Assembly (NCBI RefSeq): GCF_009363255.1
Contig: NZ_CP045318.1
Span: forward strand, 3,585,501 to 3,649,500
Length of the DNA: 64,000 bases
Origin: Roseivivax sp. THAF197b
Lineage (GTDB): Bacteria; Pseudomonadota; Alphaproteobacteria; Rhodobacterales; Rhodobacteraceae
Direction: 5' to 3'
Within the stretch, counting starts at the first letter, position 1. The number at the start of each line of letters is the position of its first letter. Positions 56,750-64,000 of this stretch are shown in pieces. The notes under the pieces were generated by a model. The model was not told the DNA's origin and did not search any database. It saw only the letters and a list, made by a program, of their open reading frames with translations. A program made the position numbers and the translations under genes.

Positions 56750-57364
56750 TCAGGCGGCTTCGGCGAAACAGGCAACCCGGTCGGCCATTTCGGTGGAGGA
56801 CAATTCGCGGCGGAAATACTCGACGAACCCTTCGCCCGGCATCAGCAGATAGGTGAAGGTCGTGTGGTCGACGATGTAGAACTCGTCCTCGGGGTTTTCC
56901 GGCACCCGGTAGAAGACGCGGAACGCATCTGCCGCAGCCTTGACCTGTTCGGGCGTGCCCGTGAGACCGATCATGTCGGGATGCATCGCCTCGGCATAAG
57001 CGCCGACCTGTTCGGGCGTATCGCGCGCCGGATCGACCGATACGAAGACCGGCGTTACGTCGATCCCGCGCTCGGCGAGGATGTCCACGGCCTCGGCATT
57101 GCGCGCCACGTCGAAGGGGCAGACATCCGGGCAGAAGGAATAGCCGAAATACAAAAGCACCGGTTCGGTCACGATATCGGCATCGCTCACGGTGACGCCC
57201 GCGCTGTTCACCAACTCGAACGGGCCGCCGATATCGCCCGCGACAGCGCCGGATCGGCAGGCCGCGAAGGTCTCCGCATCGCCCCGGAGCGTCGACCAGA
57301 ATGCCGTGATCGCGATGAGAGCCGCGAGGCCGATACCCGCCACGATGACCATTGCCCAGCGCAT
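56750..57364 (-). CDS. senC: SCO family protein SenC/PrrC
   Basis: This 204-residue membrane-anchored copper chaperone for cytochrome oxidase assembly has anchor MRWAMVIVAGIGLAALIAITAFW. The copper motif CPDVC has Cys78 and Cys82, and the partner His is in FYIVDHTTFTYLL. ATG 57364 follows GGAG. In the RegB/RegA locus it is often proposed to pass a redox signal to RegB. It is separated from regB by 83 bp. Confidence 0.95.
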   Translation of the reverse strand: MRWAMVIVAGIGLAALIAITAFWSTLRGDAETFAACRSGAVAGDIGGPFELVNSAGVTVSDADIVTEPVLLYFGYSFCPDVCPFDVARNAEAVDILAERGIDVTPVFVSVDPARDTPEQVGAYAEAMHPDMIGLTGTPEQVKAAADAFRVFYRVPENPEDEFYIVDHTTFTYLLMPGEGFVEYFRRELSSTEMADRVACFAEAA

Positions 57365-57447
57365 TTGCCGCTCCTTCGTTCAATTGCCGTTTGTCCTGCA
57401 GGGTCGTATCACTTGCCACCGAAGCCGCAAGAGACAGGTTGGCGCAT

Positions 57448-58851
57448 ATGGCACAGCCCGACATATGGACGTTTGACGAACGTCGCCGCTCGAACTGGAT
57501 CCGGCTGCGCACGATGATCCTGTTGCGCTGGTTCGCGGCCGCGGGCCAGCTGACCGCGATCATCGTCGCCGACACGCTCTACAACCTCGATATGCAGACC
57601 GGGCTCTGCTTCCTTGCCGTGGGCGTGGCCGTGATCGGCAATCTGATCGCGATGTTCATCTTCCCCGAGAACAAGCGGCTGTCGGAGACCGAGAACCTGC
57701 TCATGGTCCTCTTCGATATCCTGCAGCTCGCGTTCCTGCTGTTCCTCACCGGCGGCCTGCACAATCCCTTCTCGCTTCTGCTGCTGGGCCCCGTCACGGT
57801 GTCGGCGGCGGTGCTGCCGCTGGGCCGCACGGTGTTTCTCAATGCCCTCGCCGTGCTGCTCGTGACCGGGCTGGTCTTCTTCCACGTGCCACTGAAGACC
57901 GAGGATCAGCAGGTTCTGCGCATTCCCGACCTCTTCATCTTCGGACAATGGGCGGCGATCACCATCGCGATCATCTTCATCTCGATCTATGCGCGGCGGA
58001 TCACCACCGAGATGCACGGGATGAACGACGCGCTGGCGGCAACGCAGATGGCGCTCGCGCGGGCGCAGAAACTCAACGATCTGGGCGGTGTCGTCGCCGC
58101 GACGGCGCATGAGCTGGGCACCCCGCTTGCCACGATCAAGCTGACCGCATCCGAGCTCGTCTCGGATCTGGAGAACGCGCCGGAGCAGCGCGAGGACGCG
58201 GCCCTCATTGCCGAGCAGGCGGACCGGTGCCGCGATATCCTGCATTCGATGGGCCGTGCGGGCAAGGACGATCCCCAGATGCGGCAGGCCCCCCTGACCG
58301 AGGTCATCCGCGAAGCCGCCGAGCCGCATGAAAACCGCGGCAAGGTCATCCATATCGAGGAGCGGCCCGGTCCGGGCGAGGTGGCCGACCCTCTGCCGCC
58401 GCAGATCCTGCGCCGTCCGGAAATCATTCACGGCCTGCGCAACCTCGTGCAGAACGCCGTCGATTTTGCCCGTGCCACGGTCTGGATCGAAGCCAGCTGG
58501 GACAATGATCTGATCACCGTGCGGATCATCGACGACGGACGCGGCTTCCCGCCCCACCTGATCGGGCGCATCGGGGATCCCTTCATGCGCCGCCGCCGCA
58601 GCGAGCGGGACCGCCATCTCCGTCCGGGCTACGAGGGGATGGGGCTGGGCCTCTTCATCGCCAAGACGCTTCTTGAACGCAGCGGGGCCGAGCTCAGCTT
58701 CGCAAACGGGTCCGACCCGCTCATGCCCGCCTCGCGCGGACGGTCGCGCCGCGGCGCCATCGTGGAGGTGGTCTGGAAAAGCGGCGCGATCACGGTCTCC
58801 GACACGACCGCACGCCGCCCGCTGGGACAGAATCCGCTCATTGAAAGCTGA
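57448..58851 (+). CDS. regB: redox-sensing histidine kinase RegB/PrrB/ActS
   Basis: This 467-residue sensor kinase has six transmembrane helices. The quinone-binding GGxxNPF motif is at 102-108 (GGLHNPF), the H-box is His221 in ATAHELGTPLATI, and the redox-sensitive Cys261 is in EQADRCRDIL (equivalent to Cys265 of Rhodobacter). HATPase boxes are LRNLVQNAVDFA, DDGRGFP and GMGLGLFIA. ATG 57448 gives the usual N-terminus; the longer frame enters the senC promoter. Confidence 0.96.
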   Translation: MAQPDIWTFDERRRSNWIRLRTMILLRWFAAAGQLTAIIVADTLYNLDMQTGLCFLAVGVAVIGNLIAMFIFPENKRLSETENLLMVLFDILQLAFLLFLTGGLHNPFSLLLLGPVTVSAAVLPLGRTVFLNALAVLLVTGLVFFHVPLKTEDQQVLRIPDLFIFGQWAAITIAIIFISIYARRITTEMHGMNDALAATQMALARAQKLNDLGGVVAATAHELGTPLATIKLTASELVSDLENAPEQREDAALIAEQADRCRDILHSMGRAGKDDPQMRQAPLTEVIREAAEPHENRGKVIHIEERPGPGEVADPLPPQILRRPEIIHGLRNLVQNAVDFARATVWIEASWDNDLITVRIIDDGRGFPPHLIGRIGDPFMRRRRSERDRHLRPGYEGMGLGLFIAKTLLERSGAELSFANGSDPLMPASRGRSRRGAIVEVVWKSGAITVSDTTARRPLGQNPLIES

Positions 58852-58956
58852 GGAAAAAGGCTTTCAGCGGCACATCTTAACGCTTTCTTAACCTGCCAGG
58901 CGCAACACTCTCCGAGCGTCCGCGATGATATCGACGGGCGGTTTGGAAGGAACGAC

Positions 58957-60465
58957 ATGGCGCTGGAGACATGGCTTGCTATCCTCATCGGGATCGGGCT
59001 CGGCTCGGTCCTCGCGCTGTTGCGCCATACGGCGTTTCCGAACCTGCTGGACGGCCTGTTCAAGCGGACCGGCACGCCAGACCTTGAGGAGCCGCTTTTC
59101 CTTGTCAGGGAGGCCCGCATCGTCGATGCCACGCCTGCGGGAAAACGGCTTCTGGGGGATCGTCTGGGAGAGACGTGGGAAGACCTGCGCACTGCGCTCT
59201 CCCCGATCTTCCCGGGCCTGCCTGCCGCGCCGCCCACACGCCCCTTGCGCCTGATCGCCGCAACCGCGGACGCGCCCGACCTGCAATTGCGCCCGGATGG
59301 CGAACGATTGCGCATCGGTCTGACCGGTCCACCGCCGAAACTCAGCGCGAGCCTTTCCGCCTTGGGGGAGCTCTCCCAGCTGTCGCGTCTGCGCCGGGCT
59401 GCGGGCCTCGCCCCTTACCCGATGTGGCAGACGGATCCCGCGGGCGACATCCTGTGGTCCAATGAAGGTTTCGGAAAGCTCGCCGCGCTTGCGGAGGATG
59501 AGGTCCTCTTTCAGGTTACCGTCCCGGACGGAAAACCCGTTCTGCGGGAGCGGGTTCAGATCACCGCGCACCATCCGGATCTGCCGGAATGGTTCGAGGT
59601 CACAAGCGTGCGCGCAGCAAATACCTGGTTTCATTACGCGGTCGATATCGACGCCGTTGTCGAGGCGGAGACCGCGCGGCGCAACTTCGTCCAGACGCTC
59701 GCCAAGACCTTTGCACACCTGCCCATCGGACTCGCCATCTTTGACCGCAACCGCCAGCTGGTCCTGTTCAATCCGGCGCTTCTGGATCTCACGCAACTCT
59801 CCGTAGAATTCCTGTCCGGGCGGCCGAATCTGATGACTTTTTTCGATCAGCTACGCGAAAACCGGGTCATGCCCGAGCCCAAAAGCTATGACGGCTGGCG
59901 ACAGCAGCTTGCGGAGCTGGTCGCCGCCGCCACCAATGACCGGTACTGCGAAACCTGGAGCCTGCCGAGCGGACTGACCTACCGCATCGCAGGCCGCCCA
60001 CACCCTGACGGCGCTGTCGCCTTCCTGATCGAGGATATCAGTTCCGAAATCGCCCTGACCCGGCGCTTCCGGGCGGAACTGAACCTCTGTCAGTCGGTCA
60101 TCGACACGATGGGCGAGGCTGTCGCGACCTTCAGCGCCACAGGCGTCTTGACCTTCTGCAACGCGGGGTATCGCGGGCTTTGGGGCACCGATCCGGACAG
60201 TACCTTCGCGGATGTCACGGTGGTTGACGCAACCCGCCTCTGGCAATCGAGTTCGGAGCCTTGCGGCGTCTGGGCGGAGGTGCGCAGCTTCGTGACCAGC
60301 TTCGGCGCCCGCACCCCATGGCGCCAGGAGGTCCGGTTGACCGATGGCCGCAAGCTTTGCGTCCGTTGCGACCCGCTGCCCGGCAGCGCCACGCTTGTGC
60401 GCTTCAACGAGATGCCAAGCGACGCGATGGAACCGGCCCCGCCACGCACCGCACTGGTCGGATAG
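58957..60465 (+). CDS. PAS-domain membrane protein without output domain
   Basis: This 502-residue protein has one N-terminal helix (WLAILIGIGLGSVLALL) and several PAS-like modules, for example QTLAKTFAHLPIGLAIFDRNRQLVLFNPALLDL and the later LCQSVIDTMGEAVATFSATGVLTFCNAGY. No histidine kinase, GGDEF or other output domain follows. It lies 105 bp after regB in the same direction, so it may modulate RegB or act as an independent sensor adaptor. Confidence 0.75.
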   Translation: MALETWLAILIGIGLGSVLALLRHTAFPNLLDGLFKRTGTPDLEEPLFLVREARIVDATPAGKRLLGDRLGETWEDLRTALSPIFPGLPAAPPTRPLRLIAATADAPDLQLRPDGERLRIGLTGPPPKLSASLSALGELSQLSRLRRAAGLAPYPMWQTDPAGDILWSNEGFGKLAALAEDEVLFQVTVPDGKPVLRERVQITAHHPDLPEWFEVTSVRAANTWFHYAVDIDAVVEAETARRNFVQTLAKTFAHLPIGLAIFDRNRQLVLFNPALLDLTQLSVEFLSGRPNLMTFFDQLRENRVMPEPKSYDGWRQQLAELVAAATNDRYCETWSLPSGLTYRIAGRPHPDGAVAFLIEDISSEIALTRRFRAELNLCQSVIDTMGEAVATFSATGVLTFCNAGYRGLWGTDPDSTFADVTVVDATRLWQSSSEPCGVWAEVRSFVTSFGARTPWRQEVRLTDGRKLCVRCDPLPGSATLVRFNEMPSDAMEPAPPRTALVG

Positions 60466-60571
60466 ACCCGCACTTCACGCGCATGCAACACCACATCCGA
60501 ACCGGACCGCCACCGGGAAGGTCCCGCCGGGTTCCGCTTGCAGATGACGCGGTGGCGATTACTCTCGCCAC

Positions 60572-61045
60572 ATGCAATCCCGACATGCCTCTCTCGCGCT
60601 TCCGTCCCCGAACGCCACGGAAGATCTCGCCCGCAAGATCGGCGCCGAAATCGGTCCCGGCGACGTCATCTTGCTGTCCGGCGGGATCGGTGCGGGCAAG
60701 ACGCATTTCGCCCGCGCGTTGATCCAATCGCGGCTCTCGGAGCCGGAAGATGTCCCCTCGCCCACTTTCACTCTGGTGCAGGTCTACGAGACGGACGCCG
60801 GTGAGCTCTGGCACACCGATCTCTACCGTCTGGATCATCCGGACAGCGTGGTGGAGCTGGGCCTGCTCGACGCGTTCGAGACCGCCATCTGCCTTGTCGA
60901 ATGGCCGGAACGCCTGGGCGACATGACGCCCGAAAGCGCGCTGTCGCTGACCTTTTCGGACGGGCCGGATCCCGACACGCGCCACCTGTCCGCCGAGTGG
61001 CGCGATGCGCGCTGGGACGCGCTTTTCACAAGCGAGGCCGCATGA
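60572..61045 (+). CDS. tsaE: tRNA threonylcarbamoyladenosine ATPase TsaE
   Basis: This 157-residue ATPase subunit of the t6A37 tRNA-modifying complex has Walker A GGIGAGKT at 37-44, SPTFTLVQVYE and the conserved WHTDLYRLD. It overlaps amgK by ATGA, a gene order frequent in alphaproteobacteria. Confidence 0.95.
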   Translation: MQSRHASLALPSPNATEDLARKIGAEIGPGDVILLSGGIGAGKTHFARALIQSRLSEPEDVPSPTFTLVQVYETDAGELWHTDLYRLDHPDSVVELGLLDAFETAICLVEWPERLGDMTPESALSLTFSDGPDPDTRHLSAEWRDARWDALFTSEAA

Positions 61046-62028
61046 GCGTCGCCGATTTTCTGGCCTCCGCCGATTGGCAGGACGCCGACCGGGTTCCCAT
61101 CGCGGGCGATGCCTCGGCCCGGCGCTACACGCGACTGGTGCGAGGCGACGGGTCCAGCCGCATCCTGATGGAAGACCCGGACGGCGATGTCTTTCTCTTT
61201 TCACGGCTCGCCCGCTATCTCGCGGGCCTCGGCCTCAGCGCGCCCGAGATCTATGCCGGAGAGCCGGGTCTTCTGCTGCTCGAAGATCTGGGCGACGCCT
61301 CCTTCGCCATCTGCGCCACCCGCACGCCGGGCGATGAGGCGACGCTCTACAAATCCGCGATCGAGGCGCTGGCCCTCCTGCACCGCGCCAAACCGCCCGA
61401 GGGTTTGAGCACCGCCGATCCCGCAACGCTCGCCGCCATGACCGATCTGGCCTTCGATCAGTACCTGCCGGGTGCCACGGGCGAGACGAACGAAACCCGC
61501 AAGGCAGATACGATCGGGGCGCTGCAGGACGCGCTGACCCGACACACGCCCGAGACGCGTGTCACGATCCTGCGCGACTTTCATGCGGAGAACCTGATCT
61601 GGCTGCCCGACCGCTCCGGGGCCAGACGCGCCGGTCTTCTGGATTTCCAGGACGCGCTGGTGGGCCATCCGGCCTATGACATCGTCTCCCTGATCGAGGA
61701 TGCCCGGCGCGACGTGCATGAGGAAACACGCACCAGCACCATCCGGCACTACCTCGATCTGACCGGAATGACCGAGGAGGCGTTCAATGCCGCCCTCGCC
61801 GTGCAGGGCGCGGCCCGCAACCTGCGCATCCTCGGCGTGTTCGCCCGTCTCGCCGCCACGCGCGGCAAGCCGCATTACATCGACCTGATACCGCGGGTCT
61901 GGGGGCACCTGATGCGCGATCTCAGCCATCCCGCCTTGTCGTCCGTCGCGCCCCATGTCACCGAGGCGTTGCCCGCCCCGACCGCCGCACACCTCAGCCG
62001 ATTGAAAGCGCCATGCCCGACGCCGTGA
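61042..62028 (+). CDS. amgK: N-acetylmuramate/N-acetylglucosamine anomeric kinase
   Basis: This 328-residue aminoglycoside-phosphotransferase-fold kinase has GDASARRYTRL, LEDLGDASF, the catalytic HAENLI in LRDFHAENLIWL, and LLDFQDALVGHPAYDIVSLIEDAR. The neighbouring murU gene supports the peptidoglycan-recycling assignment (MurNAc to MurNAc-1-P). ATG 61042 is set by the ATGA overlap with tsaE. Confidence 0.85.
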   Translation: MSVADFLASADWQDADRVPIAGDASARRYTRLVRGDGSSRILMEDPDGDVFLFSRLARYLAGLGLSAPEIYAGEPGLLLLEDLGDASFAICATRTPGDEATLYKSAIEALALLHRAKPPEGLSTADPATLAAMTDLAFDQYLPGATGETNETRKADTIGALQDALTRHTPETRVTILRDFHAENLIWLPDRSGARRAGLLDFQDALVGHPAYDIVSLIEDARRDVHEETRTSTIRHYLDLTGMTEEAFNAALAVQGAARNLRILGVFARLAATRGKPHYIDLIPRVWGHLMRDLSHPALSSVAPHVTEALPAPTAAHLSRLKAPCPTP

Positions 62029-62678
62029 TGATCTTCGCCGCAGGTTTCGGCACGCGCATGGGCGCGCTGACCGCGAACCGGCCCAAACCGCTGATCGAGG
62101 TCGCGGGCCGCAGCCTTCTGGACCGCACGCTTTCGCTTGCGGCCCATGTGCCCCGGCGCGTGGTGAACGCGCATTACCTCGGGCATATGATCGCGGATCA
62201 CCTCGCCGGTCAGGACGTCACAGTGGTGCAGGAAGAGACCATCCTCGATACTGGCGGCGGGCTGAAGAACGCGGCATCAGTTCTGGGCGCAGGTCCCGTC
62301 TTCACCATGAATGCCGATGCGGTCTTTGCCGGACCGAACCCGCTGCGTGCGCTGGAGGCCGCCTGGCAGCCGGACCGGATGGATGCGCTTCTGCTCTGTG
62401 TGCCGTTGCCGCGCGCGATCGGGCGCAATGGGGGCGGAGACTTCGCCATCGGGGAGGATGGACGCCTCAGCCGGGGCGGCGCGCATGTCTATACCGGCGT
62501 TCAGATCGTGAAAACAGACGGCCTGTCCGACATTCATGAGGAGGCCTTTTCGCTGAACATGCTGTGGGACCGCATGGCCACCGAGGGGCGGCTTTACGGG
62601 TTCGAATATCCGGGACGCTGGGCGGATGTGGGTCATCCCGACGGGATCTCGCGCGCCGAGGAGATGCTCGCCACATGA
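62013..62678 (+). CDS. murU: N-acetylmuramate-1-phosphate uridylyltransferase
   Basis: This 221-residue nucleotidyltransferase has MIFAAGFGTRMGALTANRPKPLIEVAGR and MNADAVF typical of NTP-transferases. Adjacent amgK makes UDP-MurNAc synthesis in wall recycling the best role. It overlaps amgK by 16 bp and addB by ATGA. Confidence 0.85.
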   Translation: MPDAVMIFAAGFGTRMGALTANRPKPLIEVAGRSLLDRTLSLAAHVPRRVVNAHYLGHMIADHLAGQDVTVVQEETILDTGGGLKNAASVLGAGPVFTMNADAVFAGPNPLRALEAAWQPDRMDALLLCVPLPRAIGRNGGGDFAIGEDGRLSRGGAHVYTGVQIVKTDGLSDIHEEAFSLNMLWDRMATEGRLYGFEYPGRWADVGHPDGISRAEEMLAT

Positions 62679-64000
62679 TCTTCGACGACGCGCAATCCCC
62701 GCGCCTTTTCGCCCTGCCTCCGGGGGCGGATTTTCCGGCAGCGCTCGCGGCCGGGCTACGCGCGCGGTTCGCGGGTCACCCTGCCGAGGCGATTGCCCGC
62801 ACCGAATTGATGGTCAACACGCAGCGCATGAAGCGCAGGCTGGAGCTCATATTCGCCGAAGCCGGTTCGGGCTTTCTGCCGCGCATCACGCTGGTCACCG
62901 ACCCTGCCGATGCGCGTCTTCGCGCGCGCCTGCCGCGCCCGGTGCCGTCGCTGCGCAGGCGGCTGGAATTGACGGGTCTCGTCTCGGGCCTGCTCGACCA
63001 GGCGGAGGGGCTGGCACCACGCGCGGCCCTGTATGACCTCGCCGACAGCCTTGCCGGGCTGATGGACGAGATGCAGATCGAGAACGTGGCGCCCGAGACC
63101 ATCGCCGCGCTCGATGTCACGGACCAGTCGGGCCATTGGGAGCGCGCGCTGCAATTCCTGAAGATCGTGCAGCATTATTTCGACGCAGCCGGTCCGGCCC
63201 CCGATGCGGCAGCCCTTCAGCGCCGTGCGGTCGAGATGCGGATCGCGGATTGGCAGGACAACCCGCCCGAGCATCCCGTGATCGTCGCGGGATCCACCGG
63301 CTCGCGCGGGACCACCCATGCGTTGATGCTGGCCGTTGCGCGTCTGCCCCAAGGCGCGGTGATCCTGCCCGGCTTCGATTTCGACATGCCGCGTCATGTC
63401 TGGGACCAGCTGACCGATGATCTGCCGCGCAAGGATCACACCCAGCCCGGCGAGGATCATCCGCAATTCCGCTTCGCGCGGCTGCTGCGCGATCTCGGCG
63501 CAAGCCCGCCCGACGTGGCCGATTGGGGATATGGCACCGCCCCGGCGCCCGCCAGAAACGCGCTCGTGTCGCTGGCCCTGCGGCCTGCGCCCGTGACCGA
63601 CCAATGGTTGACCGAAGGGCCCGGCCTGCCGGATCTCAGCGATGCAACGCGGGAGGTGACCCTGCTCGAGGCGCCCGATCCGCGTCGCGAAGCCGTCGCC
63701 ATCGCCATGCGTCTGCGTGCCGCTGCCGAGACCGGGCAAAGCGCCGCGCTGATCACGCCCGACAGGAACCTCTCGCGGCAAGTGTCGGCCGCGCTGGATC
63801 GATGGGGGATCGTGGCGGACGATTCCGCCGGTCTGCCCGCGCAGATGTCACCGCCGGGACGCCTCATGCGGCAGGTCGCGCAGCTTCTGCACACGCCGCT
63901 GACCGCCGAAACGCTGCTTGCGCTGCTCAAGCATCCGCTCTGCCATGCGGGCGACGACCCGACCGAGGCACGCAGCGCCCATACCCGCGCCGTGCCCAAG
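62675..64000 (+). CDS. addB: double-strand break repair protein AddB, partial
   Basis: The first 442 codons of AddB run open to the right edge. The N-terminus MIFDDAQSPRLFALPPGADFP, the LVNTQRMKRRLELIF segment and the VIVAGSTGSRGTTHALM region fit the alphaproteobacterial AddB (UvrD-like nuclease/helicase subunit acting with AddA at broken ends). The C-terminal nuclease domain with its Fe-S cysteines lies outside the window. ATG 62675 overlaps the murU stop. Confidence 0.92.
   Translation, partial: MIFDDAQSPRLFALPPGADFPAALAAGLRARFAGHPAEAIARTELMVNTQRMKRRLELIFAEAGSGFLPRITLVTDPADARLRARLPRPVPSLRRRLELTGLVSGLLDQAEGLAPRAALYDLADSLAGLMDEMQIENVAPETIAALDVTDQSGHWERALQFLKIVQHYFDAAGPAPDAAALQRRAVEMRIADWQDNPPEHPVIVAGSTGSRGTTHALMLAVARLPQGAVILPGFDFDMPRHVWDQLTDDLPRKDHTQPGEDHPQFRFARLLRDLGASPPDVADWGYGTAPAPARNALVSLALRPAPVTDQWLTEGPGLPDLSDATREVTLLEAPDPRREAVAIAMRLRAAAETGQSAALITPDRNLSRQVSAALDRWGIVADDSAGLPAQMSPPGRLMRQVAQLLHTPLTAETLLALLKHPLCHAGDDPTEARSAHTRAVPK

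Overview
The window looks like a piece of an alphaproteobacterial chromosome of the Rhodobacterales (Rhodobacteraceae/Roseobacter group). The core genes are GC-rich. They include a RegB/SenC/RegA redox regulatory locus, a TRAP transporter, a TIGR02302-type protein next to lysA, and an addB-tsaE-amgK-murU neighbourhood. I cannot name a genus.

Positions 1-10416 hold a roughly 10.3 kb integrated island. It lies between a tRNA-Pro 3' fragment (11-58) and an intact tRNA-Pro(CGG) (10340-10416), and its base composition is lower in GC and more variable than the core. It carries a tyrosine integrase, an excisionase-like HTH protein, a small unknown ORF behind a dyad operator, a second integrase-like protein whose catalytic residues are gone, a gene-poor AT-rich stretch, a type III restriction pair (Mod and Res), and a two-gene module of a 128-residue unknown plus a nucleoside-phosphorylase-like protein. 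The Mod subunit has lost the segment that should carry its DPPY catalytic motif. Repeats that look like integrase arm sites sit at both ends.

From 10.4 to 64 kb the sequence is dense core chromosome. 10.4-17 kb: a DMT transporter and the leucine genes leuB and leuDC, with a nuclease-family gene and a membrane-protein gene between leuB and leuD. 17-27.7 kb: an MscS channel, a REPIN-like inverted repeat, arfB, a micro-ORF with an extreme Shine-Dalgarno match, a VUT transporter, an esterase-like/mepA/MFS overlapping run, a thioesterase, yggT, recQ and yaaA. 27.7-42.2 kb: a hybrid histidine kinase, an alpha-2-macroglobulin/pbpC pair, a beta-ketothiolase and a dctPQM TRAP operon. 42.4-48.6 kb: a long minus-strand run argH, two tiny lipoproteins, DUF2834, lysA and TIGR02302. 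48.6-55 kb: a TlpA-like thioredoxin, an extensin-family protein, an arogenate/prephenate dehydrogenase, hisC, and pncA/pncB with an AT-richer gene wedged between them. 55-64 kb: trhO, the regA-senC/regB divergon, a PAS protein, tsaE, amgK, murU and the first 442 codons of addB, which runs off the right edge.

Many adjacent genes overlap by ATGA-type junctions, which fix starts and imply translational coupling. The most interesting material is the island: the damaged type III system, the phosphorylase-like two-gene module, and the catalytically empty recombinase.
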